A stretch of DNA of 64,000 bases from Clostridium septicum (GTDB lineage: Bacteria > Bacillota > Clostridia > Clostridiales > Clostridiaceae), in the NCBI RefSeq assembly GCF_003606265.1, contig NZ_CP023671.1, positions 2,604,001-2,668,000 on the forward strand. The letters run 5' to 3'. Both the position numbers and the translations under genes were made by a program. Below are positions 20,798 through 30,060 of the stretch, piece after piece. The notes below the pieces were generated by a model. That model did not search any database. It worked only from the letters and a program-made list of their open reading frames with translations, and was not told the DNA's origin. Numbering within the stretch: position 1 is the first letter of the stretch; every line of letters begins with the position of its first letter.

Positions 20798-20825
20798 AAA
20801 ACAGGCTATTAACATAGCCTGTTTT
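20797..20825 (+). terminator. Terminator of the ABC/DUF454/YgbA cluster
   Basis: AACAGGCTAT and ATAGCCTGTT pair around a TAAC loop, with A-rich and T-rich sides. Confidence 0.85.
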
Positions 20826-21040
20826 AATTATATGTTTAATTATATTGAAATAAAATTAATAAATGATGATTATAAAAAAGAATATATAAATAAAAAGATT
20901 ATAAAAATACCTATAATTTAATATATTAATATTAAATTTAATACAATACAAAAAAAGATGGAAAAGTATAGGATAAAAGAGTATAATTAAGGAAGAAACA
21001 GTTAAATTTTTAAAAGAATAATAGAAGAGAAGGAGAAAAT

Positions 21041-21586
21041 ATGATAGAAACTATCATAATAGCTCTTATATTTGCTAAAAGTAAAGGCTTAAAAATTAAA
21101 GATATATTTAAAAATTGGACTATATATCCAATAATATTAATGGAGATAATATATATATTTGTACAAATTAATATATTTAATGCTAATTATAGTGTTATAA
21201 AATACTCAGAAATTCTAAAAATAATATATTTCTGTTCATATATACCATTAATTTTAAAGTATAATCAATATTTAAGTGCAATTATTGGGTCATTTTTTAT
21301 GATAATAGGTGGATTTTTAAATGATATTGCTATAAGAGCTAATGGAGGTAAGATGCCAGTTTTTCCTACATTATCATATTTTACTGGTTATATAAAATCT
21401 GATTCTTTTATTAGAGTAAATGATATTCACATTTTAGGAGATTGCACTACTAAATTTAAATTTTTAACAGATATATTTGATTTAGGATATAGCGTTTTAA
21501 GTATTGGAGACATATTTATTAGATTTTATGTATTTATTATAATTTATAAATCTATAAAGTATATTAATAAAGTTGATTGTGAATAA
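21041..21586 (+). CDS. DUF5317 membrane protein of the agr-like locus
   Basis: The 181-aa protein has about five membrane helices and the segment ANGGKMPVFPTLSY followed by DCTTKFKFLTDIFDLGYSVLSIGD, which I recognise as DUF5317. It has its own AGGAG site. It lies upstream of a second membrane protein, agrB and agrD on the same strand, and hypothetical genes also precede agrBD in related clostridia. Function is unknown; peptide transport or sensing is only a guess from position. Confidence 0.75.
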   Translation: MIETIIIALIFAKSKGLKIKDIFKNWTIYPIILMEIIYIFVQINIFNANYSVIKYSEILKIIYFCSYIPLILKYNQYLSAIIGSFFMIIGGFLNDIAIRANGGKMPVFPTLSYFTGYIKSDSFIRVNDIHILGDCTTKFKFLTDIFDLGYSVLSIGDIFIRFYVFIIIYKSIKYINKVDCE

Positions 21587-21643
21587 AGTAGATAAGAATA
21601 TAGTTGTATTGAATAAAAAAATATGAATAAAGGAGATTTTTAA

Positions 21644-22111
21644 ATGTTAAAGCTATCGCCAATAGAACTTTTTTTTAGAGCAATACCTGAAGGTTTTTTA
21701 TTTATTCTAGCTATATATTCATTTTCAAGAATAAAAATAAATAAAAAAAGATATGTACTATCAAGTTTTTTATATTCTATATTAGTATTTTTAGTTAGAT
21801 TTCTTCCTATAACTTATGGAGGGCATATAGTTATTAATATAGGAATAGCCATATTAATAGGTCATTTAATAAATAAAATTGATATGTTGGATATAATTAA
21901 ATCTGTAATAGGTATTTTTATTATTCAATTTAGTAGTGAAGGAGTAAATTTATTAATAATACAGACTTTTGCAAAGTCAAATATAGAAAAAATAGTAAGT
22001 GATCCAGTTTTAAAGACAATATATGGAATACCATCACTAGTTATTGTGGCGGTAGTAATAACTATATATTACTTATTAATGAACAATAAAGGAAAGTTGA
22101 AAAATGTATGA
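21644..22111 (+). CDS. Multi-helix membrane protein, sensor-like, of the agr locus
   Basis: The 155-aa hydrophobic protein (about five helices) begins KLSPIELFFRAIPEGFLFIL. The helix pattern and an FRAIPEGFLF-like start resemble the membrane sensor half of AgrC-like GHKL histidine kinases, but the gene ends after the last helix (LLMNNKGKLKNV) with no kinase domain. The stop overlaps the agrB start by 8 bp, indicating coupled translation. It may be a kinase-less receptor, an AgrB accessory protein or a relic of agrC. No family is assigned with confidence. Confidence 0.6.
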   Translation: MLKLSPIELFFRAIPEGFLFILAIYSFSRIKINKKRYVLSSFLYSILVFLVRFLPITYGGHIVINIGIAILIGHLINKIDMLDIIKSVIGIFIIQFSSEGVNLLIIQTFAKSNIEKIVSDPVLKTIYGIPSLVIVAVVITIYYLLMNNKGKLKNV

Positions 22112-22745
22112 CATTGGAAGGTTATCTCAAAATATAGCTGAGAGAATTTCGCAAGAATTAAATTTTGAAAGTGATAAAAAAGAAGTTATTGAATACGGAA
22201 TTTTTGCAATATTGCAAATAATATTGTCTATAATTTCTGTATTAATAATAGGAGCATTTTTAAATGTAATGCTAGAATCTTTTATAACTACCATTACTAT
22301 AGCATTATTAAGAAAGTATTCAGGTGGAGCTCATGCAAGTTCACCTACAAGATGTACTTTTATAGGAACTATTATAAGTGTTGCTATACCATTAATGTTA
22401 AAAAATGTTAATGACTTAAATATTGTAGGTATTATAGTTTTCTTAAGTTTTATTTTGTCATATTATTTAGTTTATAAATTAGCACCAGTAGATAGTATTT
22501 TTAAACCTATAAAAAAAGAAGAAAAAATTAAAAGATTAAAAAAAGGTTCTATCATTATTGTAAGTATTTACTTATGTTTAGTTTTAGGTAACCTTATTAT
22601 ATATATCAGTACAAGCTATGATAAATTTATTAAATATAGCTTATGTATATGTGGAGGTATGATGTGGCAAGTAATATCCTTAACTAAGCTTGGGCATAAA
22701 TTAATTTACATAATAGAAACTTTTATTAATAAATTTAAAAAGTAG
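22104..22745 (+). CDS. agrB: AgrB-family accessory gene regulator protease
   Basis: This 213-aa polytopic membrane protein has the catalytic segment RKYSGGAHASSPTRCTF with His and Cys seven residues apart, as in Staphylococcus AgrB (H77/C84). AgrB cuts the C-terminal tail from the AgrD pro-peptide and forms the thiolactone ring. The charged start (RLSQNIAERISQEL) is typical. It overlaps the upstream gene by 8 bp and is followed 12 bp later by agrD. Neither agrC nor agrA is adjacent. Confidence 0.93.
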   Translation: MYDIGRLSQNIAERISQELNFESDKKEVIEYGIFAILQIILSIISVLIIGAFLNVMLESFITTITIALLRKYSGGAHASSPTRCTFIGTIISVAIPLMLKNVNDLNIVGIIVFLSFILSYYLVYKLAPVDSIFKPIKKEEKIKRLKKGSIIIVSIYLCLVLGNLIIYISTSYDKFIKYSLCICGGMMWQVISLTKLGHKLIYIIETFINKFKK

Positions 22746-22757
22746 GGAGGAATATTT

Positions 22758-22892
22758 ATGAGGAAGTTAAATAAGAAAGTTTTAGTTGGAGTTGCTACAT
22801 TTGCTACTGTTTTTGCATCAGTAATAGCAACATCAGCATGTTTTTGGTGTACATACCAACCAAAAGAACCAAAATGTTTAAGAGATAAATAA
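22758..22892 (+). CDS. agrD: AgrD cyclic thiolactone autoinducer pro-peptide
   Basis: This 44-aa ORF has a GGGAGG site 9 bp upstream. It has a basic, amphipathic leader (MRKLNKKVLVGVATFATVFA), a core TSACFWCT and an acidic/proline tail YQPKEPKCLRDK of the clostridial AgrD type. By analogy with the CLWFT ring I recall for C. perfringens, the ring would join C28 to the carboxyl of T32 (CFWCT) after cleavage before Y33. Unusual points are the second ring cysteine C31 and a third cysteine C40 in the discarded tail. The signal would be exported and sensed outside the cell. Confidence 0.9.
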   Translation: MRKLNKKVLVGVATFATVFASVIATSACFWCTYQPKEPKCLRDK

Positions 22893-22899
22893 TAAGTAG

Positions 22900-22918
22900 G
22901 ACCGGAAATTTTCCGGTC
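22900..22918 (+). terminator. Hairpin after agrD
   Basis: GACCGGAA and TTCCGGTC form a strong 8-bp stem 7 bp after the agrD stop. No long T-run follows, so termination may be partial and the GGDEF gene 38 bp downstream could receive read-through. Confidence 0.6.
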
Positions 22919-22956
22919 ATTACTGTATTTATTATATATTAATGAGGTATAGAGAA

Positions 22957-24660
22957 ATGAATGAGATAGAAGGGCATAAACAGAAGCAAATAGATGATAT
23001 AGTAGCAGTAGTAAAGATTTTTTCCTTGTTATTTACTTCAATTACACTTTTTCAAAACGTTTTTCAAAATAAAAGTATTAAAACTATAGAGATATATTAT
23101 AACATCTTTACTATTGGTGTTGTGGTATGTATATTATTAACAATATATTATTTATTGTTATTTTCAATATCGAGAAGTTTTAAATATAGTCATATGGAGT
23201 ATTTAAAATTCATTGAAAATATAATTTTTTTCTTTATGTTCTTTTTTACAATAATTATTTCTGGAGCTCATATTAGTGAATGTAAATATATTTTCTTATT
23301 TATAATAATAACTACTACTATACAATTTGGAATGAAAAGAGGAATAATAGTAGCACTTTTATCATCTTTTACTATTTTATCTATAGATATCTATAGCTTG
23401 CCAAATGCAACAATTAATTTTTATTTTGAAAATGATTTAATATTATCAGGTGTGTTTATTCTTACTGCATGGCCGTTAGGTTATTATGTAAGAATAGAAA
23501 AAGACCACATAAATAAATTAAAGTGCTTAGCTAATGAAGACGGATTAACAGGAGTCTATAATCATAGATATTTTCAAGATAAATTAAAAGAACAAATTAA
23601 ACTATCAGATGTAGCACAAAATCCTTTATCAATGATATTTATTGATATAGATTATTTTAAGCATTATAATGATCTTTATGGACATCAACAAGGAGATGAA
23701 GTTCTAAAGGGAATAGGTGAATTATTAAAAAAGAATGTAAGGAAAAAAGATATTGTGGCTAGATATGGTGGAGAAGAGTTTGCAGTAATTTTGCCTGATA
23801 CAGAAGAGAAACATGCAATTACATTAGCAAACGTATTAAGAATTTTAATTGAAAATACAAAATTTTATGGAGAAGAGAATCAACCTAATGGGAATTTAAC
23901 AGTTTCTATGGGAGTTTCTACATATCCAGATAAGGCAAAAAGTGATATGGACTTAATTAAATCAGCAGATGATGCATTATACAAAGCAAAATTTTTCTAT
24001 AAAAATAGGGTAGAAGCTTATATTTCAATTTTAGATGAAATAAAGAAGGATATTGACGAAGAGGATATAGAGTTAGTTACATCTATAAAAACATTAATTA
24101 GTGTAATAAATGCTAAAGATAAGTATACTTATGGACATTGTGAACGATTAGTTTTTTATAGTAGATTATTAGCTGAGAAACTTCCAATAAATAAAAGAGA
24201 AAAAGATGTACTAGTATATGGTGCTTATATGCATGATATTGGGAAAATTAATGTTTCAAAGGAAATATTAATAAAAAAAATGCCTCTTACAGATGATGAA
24301 TGGGAAATATTAAAAAACCATCCTCAAAATGGTGTAGATATAATCAAACCTGTTAAATCACTACAAGAAATAATTCCTATAATATTACATCATCATGAAA
24401 AATATAATGGAAGTGGCTATCCTAGTAAATTAAAAGGAAAGGAAATACCTTATTTAGCAAGGGTATTAACTGTAATAGATAGCTTTGATGCAATGACATC
24501 TAATAGACCTTATAATAAAAGAAGAACTAACAATGAGGCTATAAAAGAATTAAGAAGGTGCAGTGGAGTGCAATTTGATCCACAGATAGTAGAAAAATTT
24601 ATTGAGGTTATAGAAGAAAATAAAGATAAATTAGAAAGCTTAAATATTAATAATGATTGA
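22957..24660 (+). CDS. Membrane diguanylate cyclase with HD-GYP phosphodiesterase domain
   Basis: The 567-aa protein has six or so N-terminal helices (about 20-185), a GGDEF domain (about 195-350) and an HD-GYP domain (about 370-560). The cyclase motif is GGEEF at about 271, and RKKD five residues before it is the inhibitory I-site. The HD-GYP part keeps HDIGKIN and HHEKYNGSGYP. Both synthesis and breakdown of c-di-GMP are plausible. I chose ATG 22957 because GAGG lies 9 bp upstream, while the ATG at 22942 has no site. It follows agrD directly on the same strand. Confidence 0.92.
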   Translation: MNEIEGHKQKQIDDIVAVVKIFSLLFTSITLFQNVFQNKSIKTIEIYYNIFTIGVVVCILLTIYYLLLFSISRSFKYSHMEYLKFIENIIFFFMFFFTIIISGAHISECKYIFLFIIITTTIQFGMKRGIIVALLSSFTILSIDIYSLPNATINFYFENDLILSGVFILTAWPLGYYVRIEKDHINKLKCLANEDGLTGVYNHRYFQDKLKEQIKLSDVAQNPLSMIFIDIDYFKHYNDLYGHQQGDEVLKGIGELLKKNVRKKDIVARYGGEEFAVILPDTEEKHAITLANVLRILIENTKFYGEENQPNGNLTVSMGVSTYPDKAKSDMDLIKSADDALYKAKFFYKNRVEAYISILDEIKKDIDEEDIELVTSIKTLISVINAKDKYTYGHCERLVFYSRLLAEKLPINKREKDVLVYGAYMHDIGKINVSKEILIKKMPLTDDEWEILKNHPQNGVDIIKPVKSLQEIIPIILHHHEKYNGSGYPSKLKGKEIPYLARVLTVIDSFDAMTSNRPYNKRRTNNEAIKELRRCSGVQFDPQIVEKFIEVIEENKDKLESLNINND

Positions 24661-24668
24661 AAGGAGAT

Positions 24669-24717
24669 GAGTGTTTAAATGATTATATTAAATCATTTAT
24701 AGAACACTCTTTTTTTA
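24669..24717 (+). terminator. Terminator of the GGDEF/HD-GYP gene
   Basis: GAGTGTT plus AAATGATT pair with AATCATTT and AACACTC, followed by a run of T. Confidence 0.9.
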
Positions 24718-24805
24718 TTTAACAATACTATACTTGTATATATATGATAAAATTTAGTAATATTATTATAAGAACATTACTAAAGATAGAAATTGGAGTG
24801 ATTAA

Positions 24806-25516
24806 ATGAAAGCAATAATAGATTTGCATTGTCATACTATATCTAGTGGTCATGCATATAGTACCATAAAAGAAAATATAGAAGGGGCAATAGAAAATGG
24901 AATAAAAATATTAGGTGTTTCAGATCATGGACCTGAAATGCCAGGAGGACCTTATATTTTTCATTTTGGAAATTTAAGAGTTTTAAGGGAAAATATAAAT
25001 GGAGTTAGAATGTTAAAGGGTGTAGAAGCTAATATAATTGATTATAATGGAAATATAGATATTCCAGAAGATGTATTAGAAGGATTAGATTATGTAATAG
25101 CAAGCTTACATCCACCATGTATTCCTTTTGGTTCAATAGATGAAAATACTAGAGCTGTAATAAAAGCTATAGAAAATAAATATGTAAAAATAATAGCTCA
25201 TCCTGATGATAATAGGTATCCGTTAAACTATGAAGAAATAGTTAAAGTAGCTAAAAAGAATAATGTATTATTAGAAGTTAATAATTCATCTTTAAAGGCA
25301 GATAGTTATAGACCTGGAGCTTTAGAAAACTATAAAACAATGCTTAATTTATGTAGAGAAAATAAAGTTAAAATTATTTTAGGTAGTGATGCTCATATCT
25401 GGTATGATGTTGGGAGATTTGACAATTGTGAAAGACTTATTAAAGAAGTTGGTTTTCCAGAAGAGTTAGTTGTTAATTATAATGAAAAAGATCTAAAAGA
25501 ATTAGGACTTTATTAA
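24806..25516 (+). CDS. PHP-domain phosphoesterase (YcdX type)
   Basis: This 236-aa protein carries the PHP metal-ligand motifs in order: DLHCHT (7-12), VSDHG, KGVEAN, ASLHPP, IAHPDD and GSDAH. Full-length YcdX-like enzymes have a trinuclear zinc centre and phosphatase activity; the natural substrate is usually unknown. The GGAG site precedes the ATG. The next gene follows after about 50 bp on the same strand. Confidence 0.88.
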   Translation: MKAIIDLHCHTISSGHAYSTIKENIEGAIENGIKILGVSDHGPEMPGGPYIFHFGNLRVLRENINGVRMLKGVEANIIDYNGNIDIPEDVLEGLDYVIASLHPPCIPFGSIDENTRAVIKAIENKYVKIIAHPDDNRYPLNYEEIVKVAKKNNVLLEVNNSSLKADSYRPGALENYKTMLNLCRENKVKIILGSDAHIWYDVGRFDNCERLIKEVGFPEELVVNYNEKDLKELGLY

Positions 25517-25564
25517 AATCTAAAGCGTAATAGATATTAGGGAATTTATAGAAAGGTGGATAGT

Positions 25565-26761
25565 ATGGAAAAGTTATATTATACAGATCAGTATATTAAA
25601 AGTTTTACTGCAGAAGTTATTGATGTTAAAGAATTAGATGGAAAGTTTCATGTTGTTTTAGACAAAAGTGCCTTTTTCCCAGGTGGAGGAGGCCAACTTG
25701 GAGATATAGGATATATAGAAAATCATAAAGTTATGAATGTTTATGAAGAGACTGGAGTATTATATCATGTTGTAGAAACGAAACCTATAAAAATACATAA
25801 AGTTAAATGTTCTATAGATTGGAAAAGAAGAGAAGACGGAATGCATCAACATTTAGCTCAACATATTTTATCTGGATGCTTTTTTAAACTATTTAATACA
25901 AATACAGTCAGTATCCATTTAGGTAAGGATATAAGCACTGTTGATATAGATGGATATTTTGAGGAAAGCCAAATAAGAGAAGCAGAAGTTTTAGCAAATG
26001 AAATTATAGGAGAAAATTTAGAGGTGGAATTTTTGACACCTACTAGAAAAGAATTAAAAAAACTAAACTTAAGAAGAGATCTTCCAAAAACAAACGAAGA
26101 AATAAGAGTAGTAAAAATAGGTGATTTAGATATAAATGCTTGCTGTGGAGTGCATCCTAAGTCAACATTAGATCTTAGAATCATTAAGATTAAGAAGTGG
26201 GAAAAACACAAGAAAGCAACAAGAATAGAGTTTTTAGCTGGAAATAGAGCTGTTATAGATTCACTTAAAAAAGATAGATTTGCATCTGAAGTATGTAAAT
26301 ATTTAAGTAGTAATGAAGAAGAAGCTATAAATAGCATAAAAAATTTAAATAATAATTTAAAAGAAGTTCTAGATGAGAAAAAAAGAATAGAAGAAGAAAT
26401 AGCAAGATATGAAATGAAAGAAATGATAGAAACAGCTGATAAAGTTAAAAATATATCAGTTGTAAAAAAAGTTTATTCAGGAGAAAATATAAAATATATA
26501 CAAAAGCTTGCAAGTAAAATTGTAGAAAATGAAGATACAATAGCTTTAATGGTAGTTAAAAATGGAGAAAGAGCTAATTTAATATTTGCTTCTTCTAAAA
26601 ATATAAAAAATATTAGTATGAGTGATTTATTAAAAGATGCAATAACCCTTATTGATGGAAAAGGGGGAGGTAGCTTGAACTTAGCTCAAGGTGCTGGGAA
26701 AAATAATAATAATTTAGAAATGACTATAGAATATGCATTTAATAAGCTTAAGAACTTATAA
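25565..26761 (+). CDS. Alanyl-tRNA editing protein (AlaX-L type)
   Basis: The 398-aa protein resembles the editing and C-terminal domains of alanyl-tRNA synthetase without its catalytic domain; it removes Ser or Gly from mischarged tRNA-Ala. The zinc-site motifs HQHLAQH and CCGVHP are present, followed by a coiled coil (about 260-310) and a DHHA1-like C-terminal domain with GKGGGSLNLAQGAG. The first position of HxxxH is kept as H-LAQH. ATG 25565 is chosen because AAAGGTGG lies just upstream; the GTG at 25556 is within that site. Confidence 0.92.
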   Translation: MEKLYYTDQYIKSFTAEVIDVKELDGKFHVVLDKSAFFPGGGGQLGDIGYIENHKVMNVYEETGVLYHVVETKPIKIHKVKCSIDWKRREDGMHQHLAQHILSGCFFKLFNTNTVSIHLGKDISTVDIDGYFEESQIREAEVLANEIIGENLEVEFLTPTRKELKKLNLRRDLPKTNEEIRVVKIGDLDINACCGVHPKSTLDLRIIKIKKWEKHKKATRIEFLAGNRAVIDSLKKDRFASEVCKYLSSNEEEAINSIKNLNNNLKEVLDEKKRIEEEIARYEMKEMIETADKVKNISVVKKVYSGENIKYIQKLASKIVENEDTIALMVVKNGERANLIFASSKNIKNISMSDLLKDAITLIDGKGGGSLNLAQGAGKNNNNLEMTIEYAFNKLKNL

Positions 26762-26831
26762 AGTTTGCAATGAATTTTCAAAAAATATACAATTAATATA
26801 AAGTAAAAAAATAGTATTGGAGTTAAGAAAT

Positions 26832-27422
26832 ATGAGTAAAGTAAAAATAAATAAAGTTGATATTCTTTCAGATACTAAGTATTTAAAGCTTTATAATGCT
26901 GAGTATTGTAATAAAAATGGCGACTTAAGAAATTGGACTATAGCATCAAGAAAAGATTTAGAAACTATAAGAAATCAATTTTTTAATGGACTTGAAGAAA
27001 AAATTGATGCAGTTATTATATTAGCTAAACATATAAAAGAAGATAAATTAGTTATTATTAAACAATTTAGAGTACCTCTTAATGATTATGTTTATGAACT
27101 TCCAGCAGGTCTCGTAGATGCTGGAGAGGACTTTACTGAAACTGTAAAGCGTGAATTAAAAGAAGAAACAGGACTAGATTTAATAGAAATTGATTATACA
27201 AAAACAAAATCAAAGGTTTATGTATCAGTAGGAATGACTGATGAATCAGTTGCATTTGTTTATTGTACTTGTAGTGGTGAAATATCAAAAGATAATTTAG
27301 AAGCAGATGAAGATATTGAAGTTATGCTAGTAAATAAGGATGAGGCTAAAAAAGTTATTGAATCTAATGAGAAGATAGATATAAAAGCATTACTTGCTAT
27401 ACAAAATTTTATTGGGTATTAA
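26832..27422 (+). CDS. NUDIX hydrolase (ADP-ribose pyrophosphatase-like)
   Basis: This 196-aa enzyme has the Nudix box GLVDAGEDFTETVKRELKEE followed by TGLD at about 94-118, and the upstream strand VVIIKQFRVPL seen in ADP-ribose pyrophosphatases. ATG 26832 is chosen because TTGGAG lies 9 bp upstream; an in-frame TTG at 26817 overlaps it. Substrate specificity beyond nucleoside diphosphate-X is not determined. It ends at a bidirectional terminator shared with the lysozyme gene. Confidence 0.88.
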   Translation: MSKVKINKVDILSDTKYLKLYNAEYCNKNGDLRNWTIASRKDLETIRNQFFNGLEEKIDAVIILAKHIKEDKLVIIKQFRVPLNDYVYELPAGLVDAGEDFTETVKRELKEETGLDLIEIDYTKTKSKVYVSVGMTDESVAFVYCTCSGEISKDNLEADEDIEVMLVNKDEAKKVIESNEKIDIKALLAIQNFIGY

Positions 27423-27424
27423 AA

Positions 27425-27458
27425 ATGAGAGTTCTAAATTTTAGAACTCTCATTTTTA
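27425..27458. terminator. Bidirectional terminator between NUDIX and lysozyme genes
   Basis: ATGAGAGTTCTAAA and TTTAGAACTCTCAT form a 14-bp stem with A and T runs on either side, serving both convergent genes. Confidence 0.9.
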
Positions 27459-28613
27459 ATAAATTTTAAGAACTTGTCCAGGATAAATTAAGTTAGGATT
27501 ACTTATATTATTAATTTCAGCAAGGTGTTCATAAGTTGTATCAAATATTTGAGCAATTTTACTTAAAGTATCACCAGATTGCACTATATAACTTTGTGCT
27601 AAATTATTAGAATTACCAGTATTAGAAGATATAGAAGATGGTATATTTAAAATCTCTCCAGGATAAATAAGATTAGGATTACTAATATTATTTAAATTTA
27701 CAATAGAATTTACTGAAGTTCCTAAATTATCAGCGATTTTACTTAAAGTATCACCAGATTGGACTACATAAATTGAATTAAAATCATTTGATGAATTAAT
27801 AGAATTAATAAAAATTTTTAAAACCTCACCAGGATAAATAAGGTTAGGATTAGAAATGTTATTTATATTAACTAAATTTTCAACAGTAGTATCATATTTG
27901 CTGGCAATTTGACTTAAAGTATTACCAGGTTGTACTACATAAAAAATTTCATTATCACTTATCTCTGGAGAGTTTGGTGCTGGAATTATAGGAGATGTAA
28001 TAGATGTATTTAATAATATATCATTAGTAAATACATTTAAATCCACATTTCCGGAAACTCCAGGCACATATCCAGAATCAGAATATTGAAATCCTATCCA
28101 ACTAGTCCATATAGGATTATCCATAGGGGTGTTTACTCCATATTCAGCAATCCATAAAGGATACTTAGAGAGTATATTTGTTAAATTATATCTAGCGAAA
28201 TTACTATAGGTGTAAATAGCTACGTCAATACCAGTTAATTTTTTTAGTTCAACTAAAAATGTTTCAGCTAAATTAGATAGTTCAGTACTAGAAAAGCCTC
28301 CTGAAATTTCAAGATCTAAAACAAGTTTACATTCAGGATTTAATCCACTAATTCTACTAGCAAAATATTGAGCCTGTTTTGTTGAAGAATCAATACTCTC
28401 AGGTTTGAAATAGTGATAAAATCCAACATATAAACCTTCAGCTTTAGCGTTAGAGTAATTTGGCTTTAAAAAAGGGTCTGTATAATAGGTACCTTCAGTA
28501 GCTTTTGTATAAACTACTTGAATACCACTATTTTTCACTTCAGAGAAGTTAATTAAACCTTGCCAACTACTTACGTCTATTCCTTTTAAATTTTCAGAGG
28601 ATATGCTCTGCAT
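27456..28613 (-). CDS. GH25 lysozyme with three LysM repeats
   Basis: The 385-aa muramidase has an N-terminal GH25 domain (about 9-200) beginning GIDVSSWQG, with the catalytic pair DLE in [12 protein letters not shown]. Three LysM modules follow (about 226-272, 280-325, 337-383), each with [17 protein letters not shown] starts and NLIYPGxVLKI-like ends. They bind peptidoglycan. Ser/Asn-rich linkers separate the modules. The start ATG has AAGGGGGC upstream. There is no signal peptide, so export would need lysis, a holin or a non-classical route. No other phage genes are nearby. Confidence 0.93.
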   Translation of the reverse strand: MQSISSENLKGIDVSSWQGLINFSEVKNSGIQVVYTKATEGTYYTDPFLKPNYSNAKAEGLYVGFYHYFKPESIDSSTKQAQYFASRISGLNPECKLVLDLEISGGFSSTELSNLAETFLVELKKLTGIDVAIYTYSNFARYNLTNILSKYPLWIAEYGVNTPMDNPIWTSWIGFQYSDSGYVPGVSGNVDLNVFTNDILLNTSITSPIIPAPNSPEISDNEIFYVVQPGNTLSQIASKYDTTVENLVNINNISNPNLIYPGEVLKIFINSINSSNDFNSIYVVQSGDTLSKIADNLGTSVNSIVNLNNISNPNLIYPGEILNIPSSISSNTGNSNNLAQSYIVQSGDTLSKIAQIFDTTYEHLAEINNISNPNLIYPGQVLKIY

Positions 28614-28917
28614 TTAAAAAGCCCCCTTAATTTGTAAATTTTTTATGCTAAATAGGCATATAATATACTATGCATAAAGTTAAAATTTGTATAATCATAT
28701 AATTTATAATAAAAAAATATGTGTTTATAGGAGGAAATGAGGTTAATAGTTTGTATAAATATTTTCAAAAATAATTTTTTGTCTTTAAAAGTAAGAATAA
28801 GATTGTAAATTAAAATAAATACTAGAAATATTATAAAATTATGGAAAATACTTTAAGAGAATGGAAATATATTGTATAATAATATAGTGGGATTTTAATA
28901 AGGGAATAGGGAAAGGA
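28614..28917. other. 304-bp divergent intergenic region
   Basis: This AT-rich gap separates the lysozyme and the first histidine kinase. On the plus strand a TATAAT at 28875-28880 with ATATTG before it lies about 40 bp before the kinase start and probably belongs to its promoter. A 23-codon ORF at 28737-28808 has a GGAGG site but too little space to its ATG. Nothing else was recognised. Confidence 0.5.
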
Positions 28918-30060
28918 TTGAGTAATTTGTGTGGCAATAAATTATTTAACAATGAAGAGAGTGAGTCATTTATAAATTTATTAGATGATTATATACTTAT
29001 TATTAATAGAAAGGGAGAAATATTATATTCAAATAAATCTATTTTAAAAAGGGTAGGATACTCAATTAAAGATACGTATGGAAAGAATATTTTAAAGAAA
29101 ATAAATAGATTAGAAAAGAAAATTTCTTTAGAATTATATTCTAAAAATAATGAAAAAATAAATTTTATTGGTTATATACTTGAAGGAGTATGGAATGAAG
29201 AGATATCATATACATTAATTTTAAAAGAAGCTATTGAGGAAGATTCTAATGAGATAGAAAATATAAAAAGTGAACTTTTTGCAAACGTATCGCATGAATT
29301 TAAAACACCATTAAATATTATTTTAGCAACTATGCAATTAATAAATAATAAAATAGATACTAAAAAAATAAACTTGGATAACGAAGTTAATTTAAAAAAA
29401 TATATGAATACAATTAAGCAAAATTCATATAGGTTATTAAGGCTTGTAAATAATCTAATAGATAAGAGTAAAATACAAAGTGGATATTATGAATTGGATC
29501 TTGGAAATCATGATATAGTTAATATAGTAGAAGATATAACCTTATCTATAGCTCCTTTTGTTGAGAGCAAAGGTATAAATTTAGTTTTTGATACAGATAT
29601 TGAAGAACTTATAATTTGTTGTGATCCAGATAAAATAGAAAGAATTATGTTAAACCTTTTATCTAACGCAGTTAAATATACTGAAAATAAGGGAGAAATT
29701 AGAGTTGATTTAAAGTCAAGCGAAGATAAAGTAACTATTTCTATAAAAGATAATGGAATAGGAATTCCTGAAAATGAATTAGGTTATATATTTGATCGGT
29801 TTAGGAGAGTGGATAATGAGTATTCTAAGAAGGTTTTAGGAAGTGGAATAGGTTTAACTTTAGTAAAACTATTAGTAGATATGCATGGGGGAGAGGTCCA
29901 TGTTAAAAGTAAGATAGGAGAAGGAAGTGAATTTTCTTTTGAGTTACCTAAAAAAGTGTTAAAAGATGACTGTAATAAAAAAGAAAGTAAGAATCTAACT
30001 TCATGTAGAGTTGAAAAATGTAATATTGAGTTTGCAGATATATATAACTATGTAATATAG
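28918..30060 (+). CDS. Orphan sensor histidine kinase with one PAS-like domain
   Basis: The 380-aa protein has no membrane helix, so it should be cytosolic. It has an N-terminal PAS-like domain (about 14-105), a dimerisation helix with the phosphorylated H126 (NVSHEFKTPLNII), and a HATPase (about 220-345) with N box NLLSNAVKYTE, DNGIGIPE and GSGIGLTLVK. The start is TTG with AGGGAAAGGA upstream. No response regulator is adjacent. The tail CRVEKCNIEFADIYNYV resembles the tail of the next gene, so the two are paralogs. Confidence 0.92.
   Translation: MSNLCGNKLFNNEESESFINLLDDYILIINRKGEILYSNKSILKRVGYSIKDTYGKNILKKINRLEKKISLELYSKNNEKINFIGYILEGVWNEEISYTLILKEAIEEDSNEIENIKSELFANVSHEFKTPLNIILATMQLINNKIDTKKINLDNEVNLKKYMNTIKQNSYRLLRLVNNLIDKSKIQSGYYELDLGNHDIVNIVEDITLSIAPFVESKGINLVFDTDIEELIICCDPDKIERIMLNLLSNAVKYTENKGEIRVDLKSSEDKVTISIKDNGIGIPENELGYIFDRFRRVDNEYSKKVLGSGIGLTLVKLLVDMHGGEVHVKSKIGEGSEFSFELPKKVLKDDCNKKESKNLTSCRVEKCNIEFADIYNYVI

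Noticed and set aside
21644..22111. Annotation as agrC
   Set aside because: There is no kinase domain; only a membrane-sensor resemblance can be claimed.
28737..28808. 23-codon ORF with GGAGG upstream
   Set aside because: Only two bases separate the site from the ATG, and the sequence has no protein-like features.
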